Below, piece by piece: positions 7,714 through 15,734 of a stretch of DNA of 42,049 nucleotides. Numbering within the stretch: position 1 is the first letter of the stretch; every line of letters starts with the position of its first letter. The notes below the pieces were generated by a model, which had not been told where the DNA came from, ran no database searches, and worked only from the letters and a program-made list of their open reading frames with translations. This stretch comes from Candidatus Peregrinibacteria bacterium GW2011_GWF2_39_17 (GTDB lineage: Bacteria > Patescibacteriota > Gracilibacteria > UBA1369 > UBA12473), in NCBI GenBank assembly GCA_000993615.1, contig LBWM01000012.1:1-42049 (forward strand). The letters run 5' to 3'. The translations under genes and the position numbers were made by a program.

Positions 7714-9562
7714 AATTTTCTTTGTTAAAAAGTTTGTTGCTATGTAAAAAAGTTACATAGTTTAAAATAGTGTCCTCAAAATTTTCATCTTTCAAGTTTG
7801 AATAATCCGTTTCCATGTAAGCTTCCGTCGCCCATTCCATGTCTGCAGTGATTATTTGATTAACACTAAATCCAGCTTCTTCTTTTCTATTTTCAAAATA
7901 TGTAAGCCATTTTTTCTTTATTCCACCAATTAGATTTTTTTGATCATCTAGGATTTCCCACTTGTCATAAGCGTCAATTCTTCCTTTATTTTTTCTTTTC
8001 ACAAAACCGTCATCTTTGTAATAGCCGAAATATGTTTCTTTGTGATTTGGGTGTGGTCTGTGTGCTGTAAAAACCATAACACAAGAAACAACACCGACTT
8101 TTGAATTAAAAAACAATTCGTCTGGCATTGATAAAACCGCTTGTAATGTGTGTTTTTCAAGAAGTTTCTTTTTTAATTCCAAAACTTTACCACTTGTTGC
8201 TAAAGCACTTTGCATTGGCACAATAGCAACACAAGTTCCGCCGTCAACTAAACACTCTAAATTATTTAAAATAAATTCTAATTCGTCGGTATCAGTTTTT
8301 TTGTTTGATTTGTAAGGCGGATTCAAAAAACCAACTGTTGGCTTTTTTGCTTTCACTTCTTCAATAACTTCTTCATCAAAACAACTGCCGTTTATGATAT
8401 TTGTTTTTCCGTCTTGGTGGATATACATATTTGAAACCGCCAAAGCGAAAATATGTGATTGATATTCCGTTCCAATAAGTTGTTTTGATTTTATTTCTTT
8501 AATCTTTGTTTCATCACCTTTTGCGTCTGCGATCATTTTTTTCATTGCACTAATCAAAAATCCGCCTGTTCCAGTACAGTTATCGTAAGCAATAGAGTTT
8601 TTATTGACTTGTGCTAAGTCCGCAAAAAGCTCTGTGATATGTGGAGGTGTTAAAACAATTCCTAAACCTTTATCGCTGTTTGCGTATCTCAAAAATTCAA
8701 TATAAAGCTGACCTAAAACATCAAAGTATCTGTGAGTTTTAATAAAAACGTTTATGTTTTCGTCTATCTCGTCAATTATTTCCTTCAAAACATTTTCTTT
8801 TTTTGATAAAGAAGTGTCAGTTTTGATAAAACTAAATTGAGTGTTTAAATTTTCTAATTTTTTGCCTGTGATATTTGCTTTTTCTAGTTCATTTGAAACT
8901 GTTTGAATTAAAGAAGTTGCCAGGTCTTCCGGTCTACTCTGTGAAGCATAAGATCTTTTGAATGCTGGATTTTCTAAAGCAATCAAAATTGAACTAATCA
9001 ATAAACTTCTTTGACTCTCAAGGATTTTATAAGTATGTAATTTTTCGTTTAACTTTTTAGTAAAATCCAAAAGTGAGTTATAGTCTTGTCTAAATTTTTC
9101 CGGACTTTTTAAATATCCGTTAAGATAATCTTCAACGGGCAAGAATTTATCACCAAAAATCGGCGTTGCTTTTTTCTCATCCTTTAAATGCAAAAAGTGA
9201 GAAACTTTTAATGATTGTTTTGTTTCTCCGCTAACTGCGATTGCTAATACATCAAAGCCTTTGGATAGATAAGAAGCGTAAAGCAAAGCACCATCAACCG
9301 AAAAATCGGCATATTTATCGCGATCTTTGCTTTCATGTTTGGTTACATCTGCCTTACATTCAATAACAATCAATAAATCAGGATTAGTTTTGTAACTAAT
9401 AATAAATTCAGGATAACCTTTCCCTCCGCCTTTTTTTGAAGCGCTTTTTAATAACTTATCAATTTTTGGATTATCAGAGCGTTGTTCTTCAATATAAATA
9501 GAATCCGAAAAAATGGAAAAGTGATCTCTAGTGATTATTTCGGTTTTTCTTTCGTTCGCCAT
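7703..9562 (-). CDS. Nuclease-N6-adenine methyltransferase fusion, BcgI subunit A-like
   Basis: A 619-residue bifunctional restriction-modification protein. Residues about 45-75 carry a PD-(D/E)XK type nuclease core: PE at 51-52 and IECKAD with Glu68 and Lys70. A helical linker (about 150-290) leads to a gamma-type N6-adenine methylase with motif X-like GIVLTPPHI (301-309), SAM motif I DNCTGTGG (327-334) and catalytic motif IV NPPY (414-417). There is no helicase domain, which separates it from type I HsdR. Size, domain order and the partner specificity gene match BcgI (type IIB), which cuts on both sides of a bipartite site. It starts 6 bases after the regulator gene. Whether it cuts, and where, cannot be read from sequence. 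Confidence 0.87.
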   Translation of the reverse strand: MANERKTEIITRDHFSIFSDSIYIEEQRSDNPKIDKLLKSASKKGGGKGYPEFIISYKTNPDLLIVIECKADVTKHESKDRDKYADFSVDGALLYASYLSKGFDVLAIAVSGETKQSLKVSHFLHLKDEKKATPIFGDKFLPVEDYLNGYLKSPEKFRQDYNSLLDFTKKLNEKLHTYKILESQRSLLISSILIALENPAFKRSYASQSRPEDLATSLIQTVSNELEKANITGKKLENLNTQFSFIKTDTSLSKKENVLKEIIDEIDENINVFIKTHRYFDVLGQLYIEFLRYANSDKGLGIVLTPPHITELFADLAQVNKNSIAYDNCTGTGGFLISAMKKMIADAKGDETKIKEIKSKQLIGTEYQSHIFALAVSNMYIHQDGKTNIINGSCFDEEVIEEVKAKKPTVGFLNPPYKSNKKTDTDELEFILNNLECLVDGGTCVAIVPMQSALATSGKVLELKKKLLEKHTLQAVLSMPDELFFNSKVGVVSCVMVFTAHRPHPNHKETYFGYYKDDGFVKRKNKGRIDAYDKWEILDDQKNLIGGIKKKWLTYFENRKEEAGFSVNQIITADMEWATEAYMETDYSNLKDENFEDTILNYVTFLHSNKLFNKENYDN

Positions 9563-9568
9563 AATATT

Positions 9569-10201
9569 TTAATTAGAAATTTTTAAGACATCGATAATTT
9601 TTCCTGCAATATTCAGATTGTCGTTTTCGTGAAGCACGATAGGGAAATACTTATCGGTAGATTCTGAAATTAAAACAACCTGTTTATCATTTGGATTATA
9701 GCTAAATTTTTTGATATTTGCACATCCCTCTATTATGGAAACAACATAATCACCATTTTGCGGATTTTGATTTTTTGCATTTACAATAACAATATCTCCG
9801 TCTTCAATGTTTTTTTTGCCTTGTCCAACTTGTGCTTGATTCATGGAATTTCCTGAGGCTTGAATTAAGTAAAAATCCTTAACGTTCCCCTTTGGAAAAG
9901 CATTTTTTGATATTTTAATAAATCCCTCGATTCGATCTTCCGCAAAAGCTGTTGCGGGGCCACAATTTGCTATGCCATAAAAAGGAAAATTAAAAAAATC
10001 TTCACTAGTGAGATCTTTTTTATTTAAAACCAGCAAGCCGTTTTTCTCCTGGATCAACTGTTTGTTTTTTAAAATTTCAATGTGGTGTTTTACTGTTTGC
10101 GGATACTTTTCACCAATGCGACGACCGATTTCTCGGTACTTCAAAGGCACTGATCCTTGATCACGAAGTAATGCCAGAAGTTTATTTTGTATTGATGACA
10201 T
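9569..10201 (-). CDS. LexA/CI-like S24-family repressor of the restriction operon
   Basis: A 210-residue regulator with an N-terminal winged helix (about 1-50; REIGRRIGEKYPQTVKHHIEIL is the helix-turn-helix region) and a C-terminal S24 peptidase domain. Seen: a Cys80-Gly81 cleavage site in IANCGPATAFAED, the nucleophile Ser119 in ASGNSMNQAQ, and Lys164 in ANIKKF as the likely general base. LexA and UmuD use the same Ser/Lys pair to cleave themselves when RecA filaments form. It is the first gene of the leftward operon and is followed after 6 bases by the nuclease-methylase. It may be the cell's own LexA, but its position suggests control of restriction, with its operator probably the palindrome over the -10 box at 10222-10234. 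Confidence 0.85.
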   Translation of the reverse strand: MSSIQNKLLALLRDQGSVPLKYREIGRRIGEKYPQTVKHHIEILKNKQLIQEKNGLLVLNKKDLTSEDFFNFPFYGIANCGPATAFAEDRIEGFIKISKNAFPKGNVKDFYLIQASGNSMNQAQVGQGKKNIEDGDIVIVNAKNQNPQNGDYVVSIIEGCANIKKFSYNPNDKQVVLISESTDKYFPIVLHENDNLNIAGKIIDVLKISN

Positions 10202-10221
10202 AATAATTTTATTGAGGTGTT

Positions 10222-10253
10222 CTGATTGTATCAGGTTTGTCTTTTTTGGTCAA
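10222..10253 (-). promoter_or_regulatory. Promoter of the restriction operon with palindromic operator
   Basis: On the - strand TTGACC (10248-10253) and TACAAT (10225-10230) are 17 bases apart, 24 bases before the regulator ATG. The palindrome CTGAT-TGT-ATCAG (10222-10234 on the + strand) covers the -10 box, the expected place for an autorepressor operator. Confidence 0.55.
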
Positions 10254-10275
10254 ACTGTATTTAGTGTATTTTTTC

Positions 10276-10304
10276 TTGACAGGCAAAATGACGCTTATCA
10301 TAAT
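10276..10304 (+). promoter_or_regulatory. Predicted promoter for the GIY-YIG-like gene
   Basis: TTGACA (10276-10281) and CATAAT (10299-10304) are separated by 17 bases, 29 bases before the ATG at 10334. It diverges from the restriction operon promoter, so one regulator could control both. Confidence 0.5.
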
Positions 10305-10333
10305 AGGAGCTGTTATTTTTTAATTTTACTTTT

Positions 10334-10624
10334 ATGGATGTATTGAATCATCAGTTTCAGTGGCCATATGACTATAACTCTGGTTTCCAAAGGGATTTTG
10401 GATGTGTTTATATTTTAGTGAATACCAATGGGCAATTGGTCGATGTCGGGCAAACAGAAAGTGTCAACGATCGTTTGCCAAATCATGATCGGAAGCAATG
10501 CTGGATTAGAAATAGCTGTCCCGACAAGCAGTTGTATGTTCATTTAAATCAAAATGAACAGTACCGACTTCAGCTTGAAGGAGCAATTCGGAATAGTTAC
10601 GCTCCGTCTTGCGGAATTCGTTAA
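10334..10624 (+). CDS. Small GIY-YIG-fold nuclease-like protein
   Basis: A 96-residue protein with the core of a GIY-YIG domain. The first motif is CVYILVN (Tyr26). VDVGQT stands where YVGQT is usual, so the second Tyr is Asp37. Arg47 is in SVNDRLPNH, and Glu82 is in LQLEGAIRNSYAPS, the position of the metal-binding Glu. GIY-YIG enzymes cut DNA; the changed YIG motif makes activity uncertain. It is a single gene divergent from the restriction operon and probably part of the same island. It could be a nicking or repair partner, or unrelated cargo. Confidence 0.65.
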   Translation: MDVLNHQFQWPYDYNSGFQRDFGCVYILVNTNGQLVDVGQTESVNDRLPNHDRKQCWIRNSCPDKQLYVHLNQNEQYRLQLEGAIRNSYAPSCGIR

Positions 10625-10627
10625 ATA

Positions 10628-10710
10628 AAAGTGTTTTCGGAGCGACCGAAGGGGGCGGAGAAAACATCCGAACTGGCTGGCGATAACCAGACAGCCCCTC
10701 CCCTTTATAA
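10628..10710. other. G+C-rich multi-hairpin segment
   Basis: The stretch folds into nested stems. GTTTTC and GAAAAC enclose a TTCGG-AGCGA-CCGAA hairpin; CTG..TGG pairs with ACCA..CAG; a G-run near 10650 faces CCCCTCCCC near 10700. It is much richer in G+C than its neighbours. It begins 3 bases after the GIY-YIG stop, so it may be a terminator-like 3' structure, a small RNA or a dispersed palindromic repeat. 10711-10817 shows nothing else. Confidence 0.4.
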
Positions 10711-10817
10711 AAAAGAATCAATTCGCCCATTCCTTATTAAAAGTCCGAAAAGCGGAGTGGCAAAAAGGGAATAGGTAAAAATGTATTTCGCTTAACTCGG
10801 CTCTTACGGAAATTATC

Positions 10818-10858
10818 TTGACTCCCTAAAATTGGCACTCTATAATTGAGACTGCTAA
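10818..10858 (+). promoter_or_regulatory. dnaK promoter with CIRCE (HrcA) operator
   Basis: TTGACT (10818-10823) and TATAAT (10841-10846) are 17 bases apart, a near-consensus promoter. The CIRCE element TTGGCACTC (10832-10840), 9-base spacer, GACTGCTAA (10850-10858) differs from the consensus TTAGCACTC-N9-GAGTGCTAA at one base per half. The -10 box lies inside the spacer, so bound HrcA would block RNA polymerase. Confidence 0.9.
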
Positions 10859-10885
10859 TATTTACTCTTTTAAACCTCATAACTC

Positions 10886-12808
10886 ATGTCAAAAATTATT
10901 GGAATTGATCTTGGAACAACTAATTCTTGTGTAGCCGTTATGATGGGCGGGGATGCCGAAGTAATTCCCAATGCCGAGGGACAACGAACCACTCCATCCA
11001 TTGTAGCCTACAAAGACAAAGAAAGATTAGTCGGCATCCCCGCCAAACGACAAGCAGTCACCAATGCCGAAAACACTATTTTCTCCGCTAAACGTTTTAT
11101 TGGTCGTACCTATAAAGAAATCGAAGAAACTGCCAAACGCATGCCCTTCAAGGTTAGCAAAGGGTCCAAAGGAGAAGCGGAAATTACCCTTAATAATAAA
11201 ACACTCCGTCCAGCAGAAATTTCCGCCATGATTCTCCAAAAGCTTAAAGCTGATGCCGAAAAATACCTCGGTGAAAAGGTTACAGAAGCAGTAATTACGG
11301 TACCAGCCTACTTTAACGATTCTCAACGCCAAGCCACCAAAGACGCAGGTAAAATTGCCGGACTTGAAGTAAAACGTATCATTAATGAACCAACCGCCGC
11401 CGCTCTAGCCTATGGCATTGACAAAAAAGGTGGAGATAAAAAAATTGCGGTTTTTGATCTTGGAGGCGGGACATTCGATATTTCAATCCTTGAATTAGGT
11501 GATGGAGTCTTTGAAGTATTATCAACCAATGGTGACACCCAATTAGGCGGTGATGATTTTGACGAAATTATTTTAGAATGGCTTATTACCGAATTTAAAA
11601 AAGATCAAGGCATTGACCTCAAAAACGATAAAATGGCTTTACAACGCCTAAAAGAAGCTGCCGAAAAAGCAAAAATCGAACTTTCATCCACTCACGAAAC
11701 TGAAATCAACTTACCTTTTATTACCGCTGATGCCAGTGGCCCCAAACATTTTAATATAAAACTCAATCGCTCAAAATTAGAAGATTTAGTGATGGATCTC
11801 TTGAACCGCTGTGTTGACCCCTGCCGCAAAGCCATGGATGATGCTAAAACCTATGCCAGCGACCTTGACGAAGTAATTCTGGTTGGTGGTATGACCCGTA
11901 TGCCAGCAGTCCAGGAAAAAGTAAAAGAAATCTTTGGGAAAGAACCGCACCAAGGTATTAATCCGGATGAAGTCGTAGCCTTAGGAGCCGCTATTCAAGG
12001 TGGCGTTTTACAAGGTGATGTTAAAGACGTTCTTCTTTTGGATGTCACGCCTCTTACTTTGGGTATTGAAACTCTAGGCGGAGTAGCCACTCCTCTTATT
12101 GAGCGCAATACCACTATTCCTACTTCAAAATCACAAATATTTTCAACTGCGGCCGATACCCAAACCTCAGTCGAAGTACATATTGTACAAGGAGAAAGGC
12201 CATTGGCCGCTGACAACAAATCACTTGGTAAATTTATTCTTGATGGTATTCCTCCTTCCCCCCGTGGCGTCCCTCAAATTGAAGTAACTTTTGACATTGA
12301 TGCCAACGGTATCCTTAATGTTAAAGCCCTTGATAAAGCGACCAATAAATCGCAACACATCACCATTACCGGCTCAAGCGGCCTTTCCGAAACAGAAATC
12401 GAAACCATGAAAAAGGAAGCCGAACTGCACGCCGAAGAAGATAAGCGCAAAAAAGAACAAATTGAAATTAGGAATCATGCTGAGACCCTTGCCTCTCAAG
12501 CCGAACGCACCCTTAAAGATGCTGGCGAAAAAGTAGCGGATGATATTAAAAAACCAGTCGAAGAAAAAATTCAAGCCGTTAAGGATGTTCTTGCCAAAGA
12601 AGGTGCCACTACTGAAGAAATTAAAACTGCCAGCGATGCCCTAGGCGAAGAAATTCAAAAAATTGGAGCCGCCATGTACCAAAACACCAACCAATCCGAA
12701 CCGGAAAATGGAGTAAATGTAAAAGATATGAATGAAGACAAAGAAGGGAAAGACGACAATGTCGTGGATGCCGAGGTGGTGGATGAAGATAAGAAAAAAG
12801 AAGAATAA
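10886..12808 (+). CDS. dnaK: Chaperone protein DnaK (Hsp70)
   Basis: A 640-residue Hsp70, normal in length. The ATPase domain starts with [13 protein letters not shown], has [18 protein letters not shown] in the second phosphate-binding region and [11 protein letters not shown] near its end. The substrate-binding domain begins around residue 390 ([14 protein letters not shown]). The C-terminal tail is acidic and ends in DAEVVDED followed by Lys and Glu residues, as in other bacterial DnaK. It is transcribed alone from a CIRCE promoter. GrpE is encoded 4.7 kb upstream, across the restriction island. DnaJ is not in the window. Confidence 0.98.
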   Translation: MSKIIGIDLGTTNSCVAVMMGGDAEVIPNAEGQRTTPSIVAYKDKERLVGIPAKRQAVTNAENTIFSAKRFIGRTYKEIEETAKRMPFKVSKGSKGEAEITLNNKTLRPAEISAMILQKLKADAEKYLGEKVTEAVITVPAYFNDSQRQATKDAGKIAGLEVKRIINEPTAAALAYGIDKKGGDKKIAVFDLGGGTFDISILELGDGVFEVLSTNGDTQLGGDDFDEIILEWLITEFKKDQGIDLKNDKMALQRLKEAAEKAKIELSSTHETEINLPFITADASGPKHFNIKLNRSKLEDLVMDLLNRCVDPCRKAMDDAKTYASDLDEVILVGGMTRMPAVQEKVKEIFGKEPHQGINPDEVVALGAAIQGGVLQGDVKDVLLLDVTPLTLGIETLGGVATPLIERNTTIPTSKSQIFSTAADTQTSVEVHIVQGERPLAADNKSLGKFILDGIPPSPRGVPQIEVTFDIDANGILNVKALDKATNKSQHITITGSSGLSETEIETMKKEAELHAEEDKRKKEQIEIRNHAETLASQAERTLKDAGEKVADDIKKPVEEKIQAVKDVLAKEGATTEEIKTASDALGEEIQKIGAAMYQNTNQSEPENGVNVKDMNEDKEGKDDNVVDAEVVDEDKKKEE

Positions 12809-12888
12809 GCGATCTCGGGCTTACTGAAAATAACTTTTAATAACATCCGCCTCTTGCCCAATGAACGGCCTAAAGCTAAAGTAGGTTC

Positions 12889-14193
12889 ATGCTTGACCTA
12901 AACTTATTTCGTGAAAATCCCGATCGCATCCGTGCCGACTTAAAAAAACGCGGGATGGACTGCGCCAAAGTAGATCAACTCATCCAACTCGACAAAGAAA
13001 ATCGAGAACTTTTGCAGGAAATTGAAAACGAAAGAGCTATAAAAAATAATGCCAGTACCGGCATCGCAAAAATGGAAGGCGACGAAAAAAAACACAATAT
13101 TGAAGTGATGCAATTACATGCATCACAAGAAAAGGTAGCAAAAGGGAACCAACAACAAATTGAAAAAAAACTTCTGGACATCCTCCTCACCTTCCCCAAC
13201 ATCACCCACTCCTCTACCCCAGAAGGTCCGGACGAATCCGGAAATGTTGTTGAAAAAAAACACGGCGAACCCCGCCAATTTGACTTTAAACCTAAAGACC
13301 ACATCGAACTCGGCACCAGCCTCAACATCCTCAATCTCGAAGACGCCACTCGCATGTCCGGCACCCGCTTTGCTTATTTATTAAAGGAAGGAGCACTGCT
13401 CGAATTTGCCCTGCTTCAATTCGTCATGCAAAAACTCGTAAGCAAAGGATTCACCCCCGTTATCCCACCTGTCCTCGTCCGCGAACACGCCATGATCGCC
13501 ACCGGCTTTTTCCCTGCGGACCGCAACGAAATCTATCACGTCAATCCCAAACTCAACGAAGACGACAAGGAAAACGATGACCTTTATTTAGTCGGCACCT
13601 CCGAAGTGCCCCTTACTATGCTTCACGCGGATAAAATCCTCGACGAAGAAAAACTGCCCCTCCGCTACGTCGGCTTTTCAACTTGCTTCCGCCGCGAAGC
13701 CGGCTCTTACGGCAAAGATACGCAAGGCATTATCCGCGTCCACCAATTCGACAAAATAGAAATGTTCAGTTTTTGCCATCCTGAAAAATCGTGGCAAGAA
13801 CACGATTTCATCCGTTCGATTGAAGAAGAAATCATGCAAGATCTCGGTCTCGCTTATCAAGTACTCAATATCTGTTCCGGCGATCTCGGCTATCCGGCCT
13901 CCAAAAAATACGACATCGAAGCTTGGATCCCCACCCAACAAAAATATCGTGAACTCACGAGTTGTTCCAACTGCACGGATTATCAAGCCCGCCGCGCCAA
14001 AATCCGCTACAAATCCACAAAAACAGGTAAAAACGAATTCATCCACACTCTCAACGGAACCGCCTGCGCCATGGGCCGCACCATCGTGGCCATTTTAGAA
14101 AACTACCAACAGGCTAATGGCAGCATCGAAGTCCCAAAAGCGCTACGCCCATTCATGGACGGCCTCACAAAAATCACTACCTTGTCGACATGA
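12889..14193 (+). CDS. serS: Seryl-tRNA synthetase
   Basis: A 434-residue class II aminoacyl-tRNA synthetase that charges tRNA-Ser. The N-terminal part (about 25-105) is charged and helical, the tRNA-binding coiled coil. Motif 2 is FRREAGSYGKDTQGIIRVHQ and motif 3 includes MGRTIVAILENYQ. The usual NGSGLA before motif 3 is NGTACA here. Codons end in C far more than in neighbouring genes, and three 60-base lines I counted (13261, 13441, 13501) contain 32, 36 and 30 G+C. It ends in TGA, showing TGA is a stop in this organism. Its 3' end overlaps the convergent lipoprotein gene by 17 bases. Confidence 0.97.
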   Translation: MLDLNLFRENPDRIRADLKKRGMDCAKVDQLIQLDKENRELLQEIENERAIKNNASTGIAKMEGDEKKHNIEVMQLHASQEKVAKGNQQQIEKKLLDILLTFPNITHSSTPEGPDESGNVVEKKHGEPRQFDFKPKDHIELGTSLNILNLEDATRMSGTRFAYLLKEGALLEFALLQFVMQKLVSKGFTPVIPPVLVREHAMIATGFFPADRNEIYHVNPKLNEDDKENDDLYLVGTSEVPLTMLHADKILDEEKLPLRYVGFSTCFRREAGSYGKDTQGIIRVHQFDKIEMFSFCHPEKSWQEHDFIRSIEEEIMQDLGLAYQVLNICSGDLGYPASKKYDIEAWIPTQQKYRELTSCSNCTDYQARRAKIRYKSTKTGKNEFIHTLNGTACAMGRTIVAILENYQQANGSIEVPKALRPFMDGLTKITTLST

Positions 14194-14827
14194 AAAAATT
14201 CTTTTCAGTCACTCTATCTGGCTCTGATCTTTTTATCCACCGAATTTTATCTAAAACTTCACCAATTCGCTTTCGAATATAGTCCAGCGTCTTATTACAC
14301 AACAATTCATTTCTATCTACTTTATAAAAGAGAGGCCCTCGAACCCCAAATCCAGTTTCGTGACTGCTCTGGCATGTATCTTTCAAAAACATTACACTTC
14401 CATCTGCTAATTCGCGCCCGTGCTGAGTCACAGTAAAATATTTGTCATCTCTTGATCCATCTTTTTTTGAAAAATTATAAACTAAACTTTCAGAACCAGG
14501 AGATTCACTAATGGATATCGACCCATTATCCCCAGATAACCCACATCCTACCCAATGATTTATATAATAATCACACCTACAATCATAGCTCTCATCATGG
14601 CCACTATTTAAGAGCCACAGCTGTTGCGACCAATTTATGTTCTCTTCTAAAACAGGTGATAAAGGATCATTAATAACCCTGAGACATCTATCAACTATTC
14701 GATCCGTCTCATCTGTAATCGCGCCAAAATATCGTCGCTCTTGATATTCTACTCCTGTCTCAAAAGAACAACCTGATAAAAAAACCGGTGCCGCCAACAA
14801 TAGTGCCTCAAATGAAGTTGGTTTCAT
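14177..14827 (-). CDS. Cysteine-rich lipoprotein of unknown function
   Basis: A 216-residue predicted lipoprotein. The signal peptide ends in a good lipobox LSGC with Cys20 as the lipidated residue. The mature part has about seven further Cys (for example in DCRCDYY and GCGLSG), which suggests disulphides outside the membrane, and no recognisable domain. A predicted promoter at 14857-14885 supports expression. Its last codons and TAG stop lie in the 3' end of serS on the other strand. I cannot assign a function. Confidence 0.7.
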   Translation of the reverse strand: MKPTSFEALLLAAPVFLSGCSFETGVEYQERRYFGAITDETDRIVDRCLRVINDPLSPVLEENINWSQQLWLLNSGHDESYDCRCDYYINHWVGCGLSGDNGSISISESPGSESLVYNFSKKDGSRDDKYFTVTQHGRELADGSVMFLKDTCQSSHETGFGVRGPLFYKVDRNELLCNKTLDYIRKRIGEVLDKIRWIKRSEPDRVTEKNFFMSTR

Positions 14828-14856
14828 AAATATAGAATTACCCTTCCCTCAGCTAA

Positions 14857-14885
14857 AACATAAAACTATATTTAAAATCTGTCAA
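14857..14885 (-). promoter_or_regulatory. Predicted promoter of the lipoprotein gene
   Basis: On the - strand TTGACA (14880-14885) and TATGTT (14857-14862) are 17 bases apart, 29 bases upstream of the ATG. Confidence 0.5.
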
Positions 14886-14925
14886 ACATTAAATAACATT
14901 ACACAGAAAGCCATTCTGCCTGACC

Positions 14926-14955
14926 TTGCCCCCTTCCTGCAACAAGGGGTATAAT
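14926..14955 (+). promoter_or_regulatory. Promoter with inverted repeat before the TIM-barrel gene
   Basis: TTGCCC (14926-14931) and TATAAT (14950-14955) are 18 bases apart. The spacer holds CCCCTT (14930-14935) and AAGGGG (14944-14949), an inverted repeat ending at the -10 box that could be an operator. Confidence 0.5.
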
Positions 14956-14986
14956 ATTTAAGATAGAATTTAATAATCTCCTCCTC

Positions 14987-15730
14987 ATGCTTATTGCCCT
15001 CTCCACTGATTCGCTCAAAGGATATGGCCTAAATAGAATCTTTGGTTTTGCTAAAGAAACAGGGTTTGACGGCCTCGACTTAGCCATGGATCCGGAAGAA
15101 TACGACAGCATGGATACTGACTATATTAAAGAATTAAGCGATGAAACCGGCTTGCCTATAGTCGCCATCCAGGCTCCCAAAAACACTTCCAAAGGGAAAA
15201 TTGAAGATGCAGTTCGCATGGCTAAAAAACTCAACACCCGCGTTATCGTCATTCAACCGCCTAAAATTCTCGACCTTAAATTAGCCCGTTGGCTCAAATC
15301 AGAAATTCCCAAAATTCGCCAAAAAGAAGAAATTTCGATTGCTCTTGAAAACGCCCCTTCCAAAACCATGCTGGGTTTTATTCCCGAATTCAGCATGAAT
15401 AGCCTCAACGAGCTCAAAAAATTCAAACATGCTTGCCTTGATACCTCTCGTGTGGCTCAAAAAAAAGAAGATCTAATTCGCGTCTACACTATTCTTAAAA
15501 AATTTCTAGTACACGTTCATTTATCCAATGTTTATCACAATAAACCATACGCTCTCCCCGAAACTGGCATCCTACCTATTGAAAGTTTTCTTTCCAAATT
15601 AAAACAAGATGATTTTCAAGGCGCAATTTCCCTCAAAATTAAGCCCAAAAATCTTAATATCGAAAATCAAGAAAAACTCCTTCAAACTCTCAAGAGCAGC
15701 CTTTTTTATTGCAGAAAATATCTGCAATAA
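14987..15730 (+). CDS. Xylose isomerase-like TIM-barrel protein
   Basis: A 247-residue protein of the AP endonuclease 2 / sugar phosphate isomerase-epimerase superfamily. The pattern of beta strands and helices is visible: FAKETGFDGLDLAMDPEEY near the N-terminus, LPIVAIQAP, TRVIVIQPPK, EISIALENAP with a likely metal-binding Glu, and LVHVHLSNVYHNKP with His residues. Members are sugar isomerases, epimerases or endonuclease IV; the substrate cannot be told from sequence. It is a single gene with its own promoter between serS and rpoB. Confidence 0.7.
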   Translation: MLIALSTDSLKGYGLNRIFGFAKETGFDGLDLAMDPEEYDSMDTDYIKELSDETGLPIVAIQAPKNTSKGKIEDAVRMAKKLNTRVIVIQPPKILDLKLARWLKSEIPKIRQKEEISIALENAPSKTMLGFIPEFSMNSLNELKKFKHACLDTSRVAQKKEDLIRVYTILKKFLVHVHLSNVYHNKPYALPETGILPIESFLSKLKQDDFQGAISLKIKPKNLNIENQEKLLQTLKSSLFYCRKYLQ

Positions 15731-15734
15731 AAAA
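15702..15734. other. Perfect 14-bp inverted repeat at the end of the TIM-barrel gene
   Basis: TTTTTTATTGCAGA (15702-15715) and TCTGCAATAAAAAA (15721-15734) form a perfect stem with a 5-base loop. The stop codon of the gene lies in the right arm. The T-run precedes and the A-run follows the core on both strands, the opposite of a normal terminator. A role as mRNA 3' end protection or as a binding site is possible. Confidence 0.5.

Noticed and set aside
7703-9562. Type I restriction system
   Set aside because: No helicase-type HsdR is present; nuclease and methylase are on one chain, fitting a BcgI-like system better.
13678-14046. Antisense frame of 122 codons over serS
   Set aside because: Fully inside a well-supported gene, with low-complexity Phe-rich translation produced by Lys/Glu-rich codons on the other strand.
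12889-14193. UGA recoded as glycine (Gracilibacteria code)
   Set aside because: serS ends properly at TGA right after its family C-terminus, and other genes show no in-frame TGA.
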